This document shows positions 39,162-49,891 of a DNA stretch of 64,000 bases, one piece after another. The DNA is from Emiliania huxleyi CCMP1516 (taxonomy: Eukaryota > Haptophyta > Isochrysidales > Noelaerhabdaceae). The stretch is taken from contig NW_005200600.1 in the NCBI RefSeq assembly GCF_000372725.1, forward strand, positions 556,877 to 620,876, in the 5' to 3' direction. Under the pieces are notes generated by a model. It saw nothing but the letters and a program-made list of their open reading frames with translations, ran no database searches and had not been told where the DNA came from. Position 1 is the first letter of the stretch. The number at the start of each line of letters is the position of its first letter. The position numbers and the translations under genes were made by a program.

Positions 39162-41768
39162 GTTGCTGGCGGGCACTGTGGCGGAAATGGCGCAGACTGC
39201 TCCAAATGCGTGAGTGACAGCCGCGGCTCGCCTTGCTCCTTCTGCGACGGTCGTTGCCAAATGGCGTGGGACGCCTGCGAGACTGACGCTATCACCAGCA
39301 GTGCGGCGTGCCCCGCCTACGAATACATTCCTCCCCCAGGCCCCGACTTCTTTATCGACGTGAGTGAAAGACTCGCCTCCAATCCAGCGCAGCTAAACTA
39401 CGGCGTGGCAGTGACTGACACTGACGGCGATGGCAACTTTGAGTTCGTCGTGGCTGGACATGGAGCCGCCAACCAAGCCTTCGAGTGGGACGGGAGCAGC
39501 TACCAGGATATTGCGCTCAGCAGCCCGACCCTCCAGGACGCCGAGCACCGCGCCATTGGTGTGGCTGCGTGTGACATTGACGGCGACGGGCACGAGGAGT
39601 TGTATGTGCTCAACACGGACCAGTACTCGGGCTCGACCTCAACGTCAGACAAGCTGATCGACTTCGACGACGCGAGGAGGGAGCACGTCGAGCTCTTCGC
39701 CCTCCCACAGAACCAGGGCACCGCTAATTACGTCGCTGGACGCTCGTGCGCCTGCGTCGATCGGCACGCAGATGGTAAATTCGGGATCATGGTTGCAAAT
39801 TATGGAGGTGCGATGAAGCTCTTCGAGGCTGGCAGCGACGGGCGTACGCTCATAGACGTGGCGCCAGAAGCGGGGGTCGATCTCACGACGGGAGGGCGAG
39901 CTCTCGTGGCCGGCCCGATCCTCTCCTCCAACGTGGACATCTTTGCAAACAACGAGGGTTGGAATGGTGGGCGGCAGTTGGCCGCGCGAGAAGGCACGGT
40001 GAATACCAGCGCACATCGACACAGGCGGCGGCTGGGACACAGAGCCAACTTCATGTTTAGGAACAACGGCGACGGCACCTTTAGTGACATGGCTCAAGCA
40101 GTGGGGCTCGACGACCCAAACTACACTGGGCGCGGGACAGCACTGTTTGATGCAAACGGAGACGGCCTCGTGGACATCGTCTACGGGAATTGGAACGGAG
40201 AGCACCGGCTGTTCGAGCAGTCACGCGACACAGCGGGTGGGGCGAGCTTCACGGACAAGGCCCCTGCCGCCATGGCCGAGGCGTCCCCTATACGAACCGT
40301 CATCGTCGCCGACTTTGACAACGATGGATACGAGGAGATATTCTGGAACAACATACCCGGAGAGAATCGGCTCTTTCGCCGGCTTCCTACCGACGAGGAC
40401 TGGACCCTCATCAACGCTGGCGCCGCCGTGGACACTGACGGCCACGGCACCGGCGCCGCTGTGGCAGACCTGGATGGCGACGGGCTGCTTGAGCTGTTGG
40501 TGAGCCACGGAGAGTCTCAAGCGCAGCCGCTCTCGCTCTTCAGCCCGGCGCTTGGCCGCGACAACCATTACTTGCGAGTGATGCCGCTGACCACGCACGG
40601 CGCTCCTGCGCGCGGTGCTGTGGTTAGGCTAACGGCTTCGGGCCGCACGCAGATGCGCATCATCGACGCTGGCTCGGGATATCTTTGCCAGATGGAGCCC
40701 GTCGCTCACTTTGGGCTTGGACCTGTCACGGCCGTAGAGTCTATTGACGTGGTTTGGCCCGGAGGCACTTGCCTTCATGTCCAGAGGCCCGCCGTCGATG
40801 AGCTTCACACGGTGCCGTTTCCCGACGGTCAGAGAGCCTCCGATGGCTGCGTGGAGCTTTCTCCGAGGGCGCGAACACGCAAGTCGGTGGCAACGACACT
40901 GGCATGGTCCATCCCGATGAGCCCAGGCGAGATGACGGCCGAGGTCGGACAGGTCATCACCTTTGCGTGGAGTGGCTATCACAATGTGGTTATGTCACTC
41001 TCGAAGACAGACTTCGACAGCTGCGTGCTAGACGGGCAGCAGCTGGTGGCACCGTCAAGCGGAGGAAGGCTGTCCATCACAATGGATCAACCAGGCACGT
41101 TTTACTACATCTGCTCGGTGGGGTTCCACTGCATGGCCGGTCAAAAGATCGCGATCACCGTGGCAGGACCCCTATTGCCGTCGCCGCCGCCGCCGCCGCC
41201 GCCGCCCTCCATCGCAGCCATCGTGGCGGCGAGCCCATCGCACCAGACCCTCGAGGCCGCGCTCGTCGCCGCTGAGCTCGTCGGCGCACTCGACGGCGAC
41301 GGCCCCTTCACCGTCTTCGCTCCGACGGACGCCGCCTTCAGCGCGCTGCCCGCCGGCACCCTCGACGCGTTGCTCGCCGACCCGTCCGGCGCGCTGACGA
41401 GCGTGCTCCTGTACCACGTCGTCTCGGGGCAGGGCGTGCTGTCGACACAGCTCACGAGCGGCGAGATCGAGACGGCCGCCGGCGAGATGGCGGTGGCTCG
41501 AGTCACGAGCTCGGGCGTCTTGGCCGCTTCAAGACGAGCGCCATGGCCGAGGGCGCGATCGAAGGCGCGCAGCTGTGCGGATACAGGGTGGCGTAAAGTC
41601 TTGTGTCATCTGACTCGCGCTCCGTGCGTGTGCGCAGGCAGTGCGGCCATGTACGAAGTGGCATCGCCCTACGAGACCCACTTTGCGTTCTCGCGCTTCG
41701 AGGCCGATGAGGCGGCAGACCCCAGCAAGGAGCTGGAGGGGGAAGCCGACGCCTCCGCCTTTGTTTAA
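39108..41768 (+). CDS. Secreted CRTAC1-like FG-GAP/ASPIC protein fused to a cupredoxin and a fasciclin domain
   Basis: The start at 39108 gives a clear signal peptide ([20 protein letters not shown]). A small Cys-rich module follows, then seven or so FG-GAP/VCBS blades with Asp-rich calcium loops ([45 protein letters not shown]) and an ASPIC/UnbV-like end ([12 protein letters not shown]), as in CRTAC1. Next is a cupredoxin: SGYHNVVMS and [16 protein letters not shown], where H, C, H and an axial Q (as in stellacyanin) align with copper ligands. A Pro8 linker leads to a FAS1 domain ([33 protein letters not shown]), whose end after about 41510 is unclear, possibly an intron at about 41570-41638. 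Neighbour on the left is KIN17 (divergent). Confidence 0.75.
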   Translation: MGVRLLAPALLLVLACRPVAGGHCGGNGADCSKCVSDSRGSPCSFCDGRCQMAWDACETDAITSSAACPAYEYIPPPGPDFFIDVSERLASNPAQLNYGVAVTDTDGDGNFEFVVAGHGAANQAFEWDGSSYQDIALSSPTLQDAEHRAIGVAACDIDGDGHEELYVLNTDQYSGSTSTSDKLIDFDDARREHVELFALPQNQGTANYVAGRSCACVDRHADGKFGIMVANYGGAMKLFEAGSDGRTLIDVAPEAGVDLTTGGRALVAGPILSSNVDIFANNEGWNGGRQLAAREGTVNTSAHRHRRRLGHRANFMFRNNGDGTFSDMAQAVGLDDPNYTGRGTALFDANGDGLVDIVYGNWNGEHRLFEQSRDTAGGASFTDKAPAAMAEASPIRTVIVADFDNDGYEEIFWNNIPGENRLFRRLPTDEDWTLINAGAAVDTDGHGTGAAVADLDGDGLLELLVSHGESQAQPLSLFSPALGRDNHYLRVMPLTTHGAPARGAVVRLTASGRTQMRIIDAGSGYLCQMEPVAHFGLGPVTAVESIDVVWPGGTCLHVQRPAVDELHTVPFPDGQRASDGCVELSPRARTRKSVATTLAWSIPMSPGEMTAEVGQVITFAWSGYHNVVMSLSKTDFDSCVLDGQQLVAPSSGGRLSITMDQPGTFYYICSVGFHCMAGQKIAITVAGPLLPSPPPPPPPPSIAAIVAASPSHQTLEAALVAAELVGALDGDGPFTVFAPTDAAFSALPAGTLDALLADPSGALTSVLLYHVVSGQGVLSTQLTSGEIETAAGEMAVARVTSSGVLAASRRAPWPRARSKARSCADTGWRKVLCHLTRAPCVCAGSAAMYEVASPYETHFAFSRFEADEAADPSKELEGEADASAFV

Positions 41769-41956
41769 GCCTTTGAGGCCGCGATGGAAGAATGAGCAGC
41801 TCACCTGAGCACACTCGAGACTGCCTCTGGCGGCGTGCGGCGTGTGTGGTGTGGTGTGTATCGCGCGGGGGGGTCGTGTTCGGTGTTGCGCGTGTGCGAG
41901 CACCACAGAGAGGGGCGAACCATGAGCATGACCCGACACCCGTCTCGGCCAGCGCG

Positions 41957-42285
41957 ATGATAAATAAAAAAACGGACACCTCTACTGTGAGATGGGTGAA
42001 AAGGAACAGGTCCCCGCCCGTGCGATCTTTGTGCAGGGTTCTTTGTGGGTGTGTGGTCGGCGACTAGCCGGGGTCGTCCTCCCGGTGGGGGACTAGCACT
42101 AGCCGTCTAGCACTAGCACTAGCCGTCTTCCACATGGTCCCTCGGGTCCCTGCTACTCTTAATGTCTTCGTACATCCTCCTGCTGATCTCCGCAACGTCC
42201 TGCTCCCTCCCTCGTCTCGCCCTGCGCGTCTGCTCCGCCTCCCCGTCGTCTGCCCTGCGTCGTCTGGCGACGGGTCATCCATAGT
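41957..42285 (-). repeat. About 310-bp dispersed repeat, copy at 59546-59853
   Basis: The two copies share AAACGGACACCTCTACT, GTGCAGGGTTCTTTGTGGGT, GGGGGACTAGCACTAGCCGT and GTACATCCTCCTGCTGATCT at roughly 90 percent by eye. It forms the 3' part of the element that carries the ORFs at 42275-43212. Confidence 0.9.
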
Positions 42286-43212
42286 CGGTTGAGGTCGCCG
42301 CCCTCCTCGTGCCTCTTCCCAACATTCCCTCGGCGGCCGATGCCGTCTGCTCCGACTCCCCCATCTCCGGGTCTGCCCTGCTCTCGCCTGCGCTAGTTTC
42401 TGTTTCGTCATCACCGATGTCCGTCCTCTTCTTTCTCCTCTTCTTGTATGCTTTGTACATCGCGTCGATTCCTTTTCTCGTGAGCACCACCCTGAAGCCC
42501 GCCCAGCAGCTGAACCGCTCCCTAAGTCGAAGGAGCATCATCAGTCTCACCCACTTCGCTCGCTGCCCACTGTCTCCGCTCCCTCCCGCTTGAGCTGCCA
42601 TCGCGGCCCTCGTCTTCGTCCCACTGGCTGCTGGCCTGTCCGCACGTTACCTCCGTTATCCCTCCTCCTCCGCGACTCCCTCAAGGCCGACCGGGCCTCC
42701 TCCCACCCAGCGAAGAGCTTCCTCAGCCACTCGATGTGTTCCTCTCTCTTCATTATGCGCGCGGTAGCCTCATCGTTGAGCTGGATCCACCTCTGCACCG
42801 CTCCCGTCGCCGCCTCGGCCACGACTTGCAAGTTCCTCGTGACCCCGGCGCCAAGGTCCCTCCGGCTCTTCTCCGAGCGGTCATCTACCAGTGCTGGCAA
42901 CACCCCCCCGACTGCGGGGGCTAGCGCATCGTACCCGTCCTCATCCAGCACCCTATAGCGTGAGCCCTTCAGCGCAGCGACATGCGCCATCCTCAGCGTC
43001 TTCAGCGTATCCTTGGAGTCGGGTGCCGCCTGTGCTACTTTGCTGATCGCCGTCCCCGTCTGCGCTCGCGCTACTCTGAGGAACCATCTGGCCTGCTCCC
43101 TATTCCCCAGGCAGGCGCTGCTAAGCAAGTGCGCCATTGTCGCTCTAGGCGGGTTCTCATCTTCCTCGGTCCATTGCTGCGCGGCTTTCCGCATAGCCGC
43201 ACGATCGGACAC
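42275..43212 (-). mobile_element. Putative mobile element with two overlapping ORFs
   Basis: On the minus strand a 221-codon frame (43212-42547) overlaps a 108-codon frame (42601-42275). The first encodes a helical, Ala/Arg-rich chain with TARIMKREEHIEWLRKLF; the second a basic chain (FRVVLTRKGIDAMYKAYKKR) with an acidic tail. The downstream 310 bp is repeated at 59.5 kb, showing that the unit is mobile or dispersed. Overlap of frames fits either a frameshifted pair or a decayed single ORF. I recognise no transposase or reverse transcriptase motif. Unassigned DNA flanks it at 41769-41956 and 43213-43929; the latter ends in CCGAGA-type repeats at about 43850-43915. Confidence 0.5.
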
Positions 43213-43929
43213 AGCGGGTCCGCTTTAGTGCCGCCCTCCTCGCCGCGTCCCTCGCGGCCTTACAGACGAGGCAGCCCTAAGTTCGCTCCTTGTGGCGGCG
43301 CCCGGAGTCTCTCTCCCCGCCTCTCCCCGCATGATCCTCTCGTGGTGCGCTCCGTGTGGCACCCCCGCCTGCTAGCTGCCGCACCCGCGCAGCACCCGCG
43401 CTCCCATGACGGTCTTTGTCACCACGTTATGATCATCCACGTCGGCGAATTCAATCTCGCGCTCGCCGTGCTGATCCTTGATCCGCTGACGCTTGTCCCA
43501 TTTGTGTCTCGTCGTTCCCCTGACCACATCGCTCCACAGCGGCCCAGTCACACCCCCGCCGTGTGCGACCCCGCCGTGAGCCCCTCGCCGAGCCGTGCCA
43601 AAGTGAAAGAAAAAATCATCTTCACGCCTTCTTTTTTTCTGTGATGCGTCAGACCGTCGCGGCCGTGGTGGGCTCCTTCCGGCTCACCTCTATCACTTCC
43701 CTTCGCCACGCAGCGAGCTCGGCGCGCAAGTCGAGCCGATCGTCTGTCGCGCCGGCGTGCCCCGCGCCCTCGACGTAGACGCACCGGCAGCGCGACACCT
43801 TGCAATCGAGAGGAACCCTGAAAAGGGTTGCTGGGTTCGATGTATCCGAGATGTAGCCGAGACAGGTCGAGACGCGGCCGAGAGAGGGTTCAGAAGGGTC
43901 GAGACAGGGTGGAGATGAGGCCGCGTGAC

Positions 43930-44945
43930 TCAGACCTCGCGCTCGAAGCGTCGAGCCTCGTCCGCGGCAGGCACGCGGAGGTCGGCTGTCCCGGCCACGC
44001 ACAGCACCGGGACCTGCAGCTCGGCCACCCGTCTGCCGGCGGCGAACGTGGGCTCCGCCCAGCCCTTGCGGTGCGAGGCCGTCGCCGCGGAGAGGGCGAG
44101 TCTTGCCGGCAGCGCGGTGACGACGCGCCAGGCGTACTTCGTCCGCGCCTCGCCGAGCAGAAGGGGCGACTTCTCTCCGGTGAGCAGCCGTCGGAAGGTG
44201 GATGCGACCTGCGCGGCGCCGAGCAGCTCGTGCGATTATAGCCGAGGTGCGGCCGAGGTGCGGCCGAGGTGCGGCCGAGGTGCGGCCGAGGTGCGGCCGA
44301 GGTGCGGCCGAGGTGCGGCCGAGGTGCGGCCGAGGTGCGGCCGAGGTGTAGCCGAGGGAGGGAGACCTGCGCGGCGTCGAGCAGCTCGTACGAGCTCAGC
44401 GTGAGGACTAGCTGGAGCAGAGCCGGCCACGGGCCGCGGTTCGAGACCAAGACAGAGTCTCTCCAGGTCAGGATCCGGTAGCCGAGCTTGCGGTGCCAGC
44501 CGGTCGCGGGGGAGACGAGCAACAGGCCGGACAGCTCCTGCGGCACGTCGAGCGCGACGTCGATGGCGACCCCGGACCCCATCGACTCTCCCAGCAGGAA
44601 GAGCTCGCGACCCTCGCCGACCGACCGCACCTCTTGCGACACGAGCGCCACCAGGTCGGCGTGGCTCGAGCGGTCGCCGGCCGGCACGCAGAGGGCGCGC
44701 ACCGCGTACTCTTGTGCGAGCGACGGGAACTGCATCCACGCGGTGATTCCAGAGCCGTCCGCTCCAGGCAGCACGAGCAGGAGCGGCAGGGTGCCTGCGT
44801 CTGGGCGGGGCTCGTCGAGGCCAAACTCGAGGCAAGGGTCGAACCAGAACGGCGCATCCGCGGTGGCTGCCATGCGAGCCGTCCGGGCGCGAGCCGGCGT
44901 CGGGCTGCCGTACGCCAACAGCGCACCAGCCTGAAGGAGCCACAT
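43930..44945 (-). CDS. Alpha/beta hydrolase, phytyl ester synthase-like (285 aa, 2 exons)
   Basis: Exons 44945-44367 and 44208-43930 join in frame. LLLVLPGADGSGITAW is the oxyanion-hole block, LFLLGESMGSGVAID holds the nucleophile elbow (G-E-S-M-G), and VPVLCVAGTADLRVPAADE the acid loop with Asp. The spacing and the text VRALCVPAGDRSSHADLVAL resemble the esterase half of plastid phytyl ester synthases (PES), which transfer fatty acyl groups to phytol. The acyltransferase half of PES is missing, so it may be only an esterase. The catalytic His is not obvious near the short C-terminus. The intron is a CCGAGGTGCGG minisatellite flanked by a 27-nt direct repeat containing both splice sites. Confidence 0.7.
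44236..44352 (+). repeat. GCCGAGGTGCG minisatellite in hydrolase intron
   Basis: About ten near-perfect 11-bp units fill the 159-nt intron. Confidence 0.95.
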
Positions 44946-45134
44946 CCGGCGTTGTCGAGGGGCTACTGCCAGCACGTGTTGATGCACGAGAGCACGCGTG
45001 GCGTACGCGAGGCGTCCGGTTGTGCGTCGGAGACAGTCGGATTGGCTCCGGTGCCGCCGAGAATTCTTTGTATGTCCTCCTGCCTGCTGTTGGAGGGTCT
45101 GTGGTCTCGGTGGAGCTTCCCAGGATTTGCAAAA

Positions 45135-45445
45135 AGAAAAACCGCGGCCGCGCCACAGCGTTTCGTTTTTTCTCACACCACGTGCCTCTGCACCTCCGTT
45201 CACGTGCACGAGCTTCTTGAGCCACCCACCCACCCACCCACCTCACGGCCCGGCCGGCTGAGGCTTGGAACCACCCACCCACCCCACCCACCTCACGGCC
45301 CGGCTGAGGCTTGGAACCACCCACCCACCCCCATCCCCACCCACCCACCTCACGGCCCGGCTGATGGAGGCGAGGAAACCCACCCCCACCGACCGACCCA
45401 CCCCCACCACCCAACCAACCGTCCCGGCCACGGGAGACACAAGCA
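45135..45445. repeat. Left inverted-repeat edge and CCCACCCA tracts beside telomere block
   Basis: CGTTTCGTTTTTTCTCACAC followed by CACGTGCCTCTGCAC at about 45160-45200 is the reverse complement of about 46683-46720. CCACCCACC tracts with a GGCTGAGGCTTGGAACCA tandem follow. Similar tracts lie at 46558-46670. No gene is seen from 44946 to 46838. Confidence 0.85.
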
Positions 45446-45506
45446 AGGTAGCAAAGCACCCAGCCTCGCGCGCCTTATACAGCACACAGCCTGACCCACA
45501 GCCGAG

Positions 45507-45715
45507 GGTATGGGTTAGGGTTAGGGTTAGGGTTAGGGTTCGGGTCAGAGAGTTCAAGCCGTTGTGCAGCTCCTAAGAACGGGCCGCTTCGGGTCGGAAT
45601 GGAGGAACCAGCGGTCCGTTGACGCGAGCTCTCGGTGAATGCTCCGAGTTCTTGGGGTTAGGGTTAGCGGGTTAGGGTTAGGGTGAGGGTTAGGGTTAGG
45701 GTTAGGGTTAGGGGT
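45507..45715 (+). repeat. Interstitial telomeric repeats (TTAGGG)
   Basis: GGGTTAGGGTTAGGGTTAGG at about 45507-45540 and a longer, partly degenerate block at 45654-45714, all in the same orientation, with about 110 bp of other sequence between. Confidence 0.95.
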
Positions 45716-45773
45716 AGCTTGTTGTCGTCGTGCCGATAAGACAGAGACACGGGCAGCAGACGCGACCCAATCG

Positions 45774-46260
45774 ACGCACCAGAGCACGGCCGGGGGCGCG
45801 AGCCGCGCCATCTTGGACTGTGAGGCGAGTATTTGCCACCGGGAGCTCGCCGCCGCCCCTACACCGCCGCCGCCGCCCTCCCGAGGGCAGATAATAGCCC
45901 AAGTCGAAGAGTGCGCGCCGCCCTCGGTATCTGGGTGGCAGGCGGGACTAGAGAGGCACGCCAGAGCACGGACGGGGGCGCGAGCCGCCATCTTGGACTG
46001 TGAGGCGAGCATTTGCCACCGGGAGCTCGCGCCGCCGCCCCTACACCGCCGCCGCCGCCCTCCCGAGGGCAGATAATAGCCCAAGTCGAAGAGTGCGCCC
46101 CGGCCTCGACATCTCGGCGGCAGAGGCGTCCCAAGCGACGCACCAGAGCACGGCTGGGCGTGCGAGCAGCCGTGTTTGACTGTGAGGCGAATATTTGTCA
46201 TCGGGAGCGCGCCTCCGACTCTGCACCGGGCCGCCGCCGCCCTCCCGAGGACAGGAGATA
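45774..46260 (+). repeat. Subtelomere-like tandem repeat, about 182 bp, 2.7 copies
   Basis: Units beginning CCAGAGCACGG start near 45778, 45961 and 46143, each containing TTGGACTGTGAGGCGA (or a variant), CCGCCGCCGCCCTCCCGAGG and AGATAATA. They directly follow the TTAGGG block. Confidence 0.9.
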
Positions 46261-46838
46261 ATTACGGCCGCCTCGTCGTCGAGCTCGGCGGAGACGATGG
46301 TCGCCTCGCGTTTGAACCCCTCGAACTGCTGGAGCGGCATCGCACTCGTCGAGCGTAACAGCAAGCAGTCCGCCCTCGGATGACTTGTTGAGCGCGCCGT
46401 CAGCCGCCCGTAAGGCACGCGGCAGTCGGGGAGCGCGATCTCGGTCATCTGGTGCCGCGCGTCGCGTGGGCACGGTGCGAGGAACGACATGCTGTCGCAA
46501 CGACGAGAGCTGTGCCTCGAAGACGCGCGCGAGGGGAGAGAGAAACGACCAAACCTTACCCACCCACCCACCCACCCACCCACTCACCCACCCACCCACC
46601 ACCCACCCACCCACCCACTCACCATCCGGGACCTACGAAGCGTTTACCCACCCACCTGCACCCACCCACTTTTTCAAGAACGGCGTGCAGAGGCACGTGG
46701 TGTGAGAAAAAACGAAACGCAGCTGCCGCGCCACTCCCTCTGCGCTCGCTCTCTTCCCACCCGAGCTGCTGGAGAAGCGGCTGCGGCGAATAGCAGGCAG
46801 GTTTGCCGCCCACCGGGCTGGCCATTCGGACGTCGGAC

Positions 46839-47588
46839 ATGTGTCTCCTCTTGCTCAAGTGTTGGTGGTCGATGGTCTCGCGGATCGGCTCTCGCCGGCT
46901 GTGCGCCGCAGCACGGTTCCTCATTCCGCGGTATCGATCGACGCTCTTCTTCTCGGAAGTGCCACCAGGTGGATGCGCTCGCGTGGCACTCACCATCGAC
47001 GACGGGATCTGCCGAGGCGAGGCCGCAGACTCTCTCGCGCCGGCGGTGGTGGAGCTGCTACAGCGACACGGCGCTCGCGCAACCTTCTTTGTGTGCTCCG
47101 ACTACTGCTCGCCCGACGCGGCCGCCGCCCTGCTGGCGGCAGGCTGCGAGCTCGGCAACCACCTGAAGCGCGATCAGCCATACGCGCTCGCCGCCGCAGA
47201 CGCGTTTGAGGCGGATCTGCTCGAGTGCGATGAGCTCATCCGCCGCTGCCACGCAGAGACGCCGCCGCCGACCGGCGCGGCGGAGCGCGGCCGCTGGTAC
47301 CGCTCACCGCAGGGCGTGCTGACACGCCGCATGCGCGACGTGCTCGCCCGGCAGCGCGGGATGGTGCACGTTCTCGGCGACGCCTACTGCGACGACTGGG
47401 CGGTGGACGACCCGGCCTTCATCTCGCGGACGCTGCTACGGATGGCGCAACCAGGCTCCATCATAATCATGCACATGCCGGAGGCAAAGTGTCGCCGCTG
47501 GTGCCTGGACGCGCTGCGGCTGCTGCTCGAGGGGCTGGGCGAGCGGGGCCTCGCCTGCGTGACGCTCTCGGAGCTGGCGGCCAGCTAG
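46839..47588 (+). CDS. Polysaccharide deacetylase (NodB-like), membrane-anchored (249 aa)
   Basis: The NodB motifs are present in order: VALTIDDG (metal/catalytic Asp pair), CELGNHLKRDQPY (metal-binding His block; only the first His of the usual H-xxx-H is clear), RWYRSPQG (R-x-P-x-G), and the terminal SIIIMHMPE (catalytic His). The enzyme family removes acetyl groups from chitin or related glycans. The N-terminus (CLLLLKCWWSM) could be a signal anchor. The start at 46839 is the first ATG after stops and repeats. It is intronless. Because the second metal His seems absent, activity is uncertain. Confidence 0.75.
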   Translation: MCLLLLKCWWSMVSRIGSRRLCAAARFLIPRYRSTLFFSEVPPGGCARVALTIDDGICRGEAADSLAPAVVELLQRHGARATFFVCSDYCSPDAAAALLAAGCELGNHLKRDQPYALAAADAFEADLLECDELIRRCHAETPPPTGAAERGRWYRSPQGVLTRRMRDVLARQRGMVHVLGDAYCDDWAVDDPAFISRTLLRMAQPGSIIIMHMPEAKCRRWCLDALRLLLEGLGERGLACVTLSELAAS

Positions 47589-48740
47589 CTAGTAGCTAAG
47601 CTTAAAAGCTAGCTTTTACTGCTGTTAAAAGACGACGAACAAACAGGGTGGTGCGCGCGAGAGGCAGAGGGGTCGCCCCGAGGCGCCCAGGGCGCGCGGG
47701 ATAAGCTCGGCTCGCAGGCGTTGGAGGGTAACTAAGTTCTAAGTGCCTCTCACCGCCGCACACCGGCGGTGCACGAGAGCGCCGACGCGGTCGGGGGGAC
47801 GAGGCCGCGCCGCGGGTCGGCGGCGCAGAGCACGCCAGGCGGCGCGCAGCGCCAGCTGGAGCCTGGAGAGAGTGCCCCTGCGCGGTAAGTGAGTGACCGA
47901 GAGACGATCTCCGGTGCTCACGCCCGGGGACCCGGCACGGCGTGTGCCTCCTCCTCCTACTCAGACACTCAGGCACTCAGGCTTCACTCGGCCCAGATCT
48001 GGTTTAAAAGGACCCGATTTGGAACTTGTACCTTCTTTCTCGCTCTCCTGTTTACATACATATTCTAAGGTACTTATTTCTTCTCGCTTCTGAGTTGTTT
48101 TGCATTTGGGCGCGGCGGAGGAACGGCACACACGGCACACGGTATTTTCGCGACGTTCTTCGCTGCCCCTGCCGCCGTCCCTTGCCATCCGTCCGCCACG
48201 GTGCCGCTCGCGCGCGCCCGCCGGGCGGCGCCAACATAGTGTTGGAGTCGAGGTACCAGACGCCATCAACCTGCTCTGCGCCCTGAGCAAAGTCGAGGGC
48301 CTTTTCCCTCTCGGCCCGAGCCTGGGCGGCAGCGGCCTGGCGCGTACTGGGAGAGAAGGGAGAGGGGGCTGCCTCTCTCTCTCAGTGTACGTACTTTTAG
48401 CCTACTGGGAGAAAAGGGAGAGGGGGTTGTGTTCTCTAGGCCCCTAAAGGGCCCTACGCGCGGCGTGAGAGCTCGGAAGCGAGCTTTGCACGGCGATCGA
48501 GGATGGCGCGGTTCACACCGCCCTTCAGCCTTCACCGAAGCGAACAAAACACAAATGACGTGTGAGTGTTCGAGTTTTTTGGTATTGAACGGATCTTACG
48601 CCGCCTGTAACCACTCTTTAAAGGTATTGCTAAAAATCTCTCTCTCTCCGGAGCAGAGAGATTTTTGAAAACCGAAGCGATGCCGATGGAGATGCGTTTT
48701 GGCCTGGTACACGTTATTCTTCCGATTCTATATTCCTTTT
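47589..48740. other. Intergenic; possible isolated exon on minus strand near 48190-48345
   Basis: Minus-strand text AEREKALDFAQGAEQVDGVW then YLDSNTMLAPPGG looks protein-like and is preceded by a CAG acceptor, but no neighbouring exon is found. The short repeat 48378-48468 (inverted to 35165-35255) lies directly upstream. A hairpin AAAAATCTCTCTC...GAGAGATTTTT is at about 48628-48668 and half of it recurs near 63905. Confidence 0.25.
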
Positions 48741-49489
48741 CTTTGCACTTTGCACTAAGCGCAAATTTCACGTATGTGCATAGTGCAAAGAAAAAACACC
48801 GGAACCCACTTCCCCCCTCCCCCCCCGAGCCTTGACAAGCAGCGACGACCAGCAGCAACGACCTAGAGCAGCGTCCTGCCGAGTGTGTGTAGCACCGACG
48901 CAGACGCACCCCAGGCACTACACTACGACGGCTAGGCAGACCTCACCAGTCCGATAAGGATCAACTGGAAGGTTGAACCTCGAGCTTAGACAGAACGGGC
49001 GCGACAGACTCCAGGGGAGATCGCGCTCTACTCGGGGCACCAAGGAGGAAAACCGAAACCGTTTGGGTGCCCCACAACAACCCAAACGCCACAACCTAAG
49101 CGCCACACCTCCCCCCCACGTCCCCCCCCCCTTGGGGACGTAGCGCACGCCCTTGCTCGGAGAGAGTGGGGGGGGAGGGGGGGTGGGGGAATAGGAGGAG
49201 CCAACGAGCTCGGAGTAAGGTCCACAGTAGAGAGGCCGGCATTTAAGGCGTAACTTCACCCTCGCTCACCTCGAGTATATCTAGGCGCCCTGGTGCAGTC
49301 GGTCTTCGGATCAGCGGCCAGCTTCCCATCTAGGGCAGGGAACCCCCAGCGACGCTAGTGTGGCCTACGGTAGCCATAGCTTGTACGCGATCCCGGGGCA
49401 GGGGGGTGTGGACTCTGGAGCTCCAAGAGAGGATAGAGAGAGGAAGGGAGATTGGTGTGCCGGTTTTTTGAGCTAGCAATTTTTTTTCT
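48741..49489 (-). repeat. Left arm of a 745-bp inverted repeat flanking the aminopeptidase gene
   Basis: Reverse complement of 52697-53440 with few differences. It includes GTCCGATAAGGATCAACTGG, a run of G and C tracts, and GAGCTAGCAATTTTTTTTC at the inner edge. Between it and the gene (49490-49891) the DNA is AT-rich with GAATAT repeats at 49610-49730. Confidence 0.95.
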
Positions 49490-49891
49490 ATATTCCTTTT
49501 CGAAGCGATTTTCAGAGAGAGAGCTCTTCGGCTGAGGGCTAACAAGCTGCCGAGCCCAAATCACTGTGAGAGCCGTGATTTCTTGATTTTCAGCGATTTT
49601 CAGCAGGAATATGAAGAATATTTGAGAATATAGATAGATCTATTTGGAGCTGTATTCTTGTCATATTCGAGAATATAGACCCTGTTTTGGACAAGAATAC
49701 GGAAAGAATACGGAAAAAGAATATAGATAGTACTTAGGCGAGAAAACGTGTACAGACAGGCCAAGCATGCGTTTTCCGCGTGGTGTGACACAAACGAGAG
49801 GCGGGGCGATGGGTCACGCCCTTAATAGTTCATTCCCCACAGGGTATTTTATTCGACCCGACTCGCCCGATTTCTGTCGCTGCTTGCGAGG

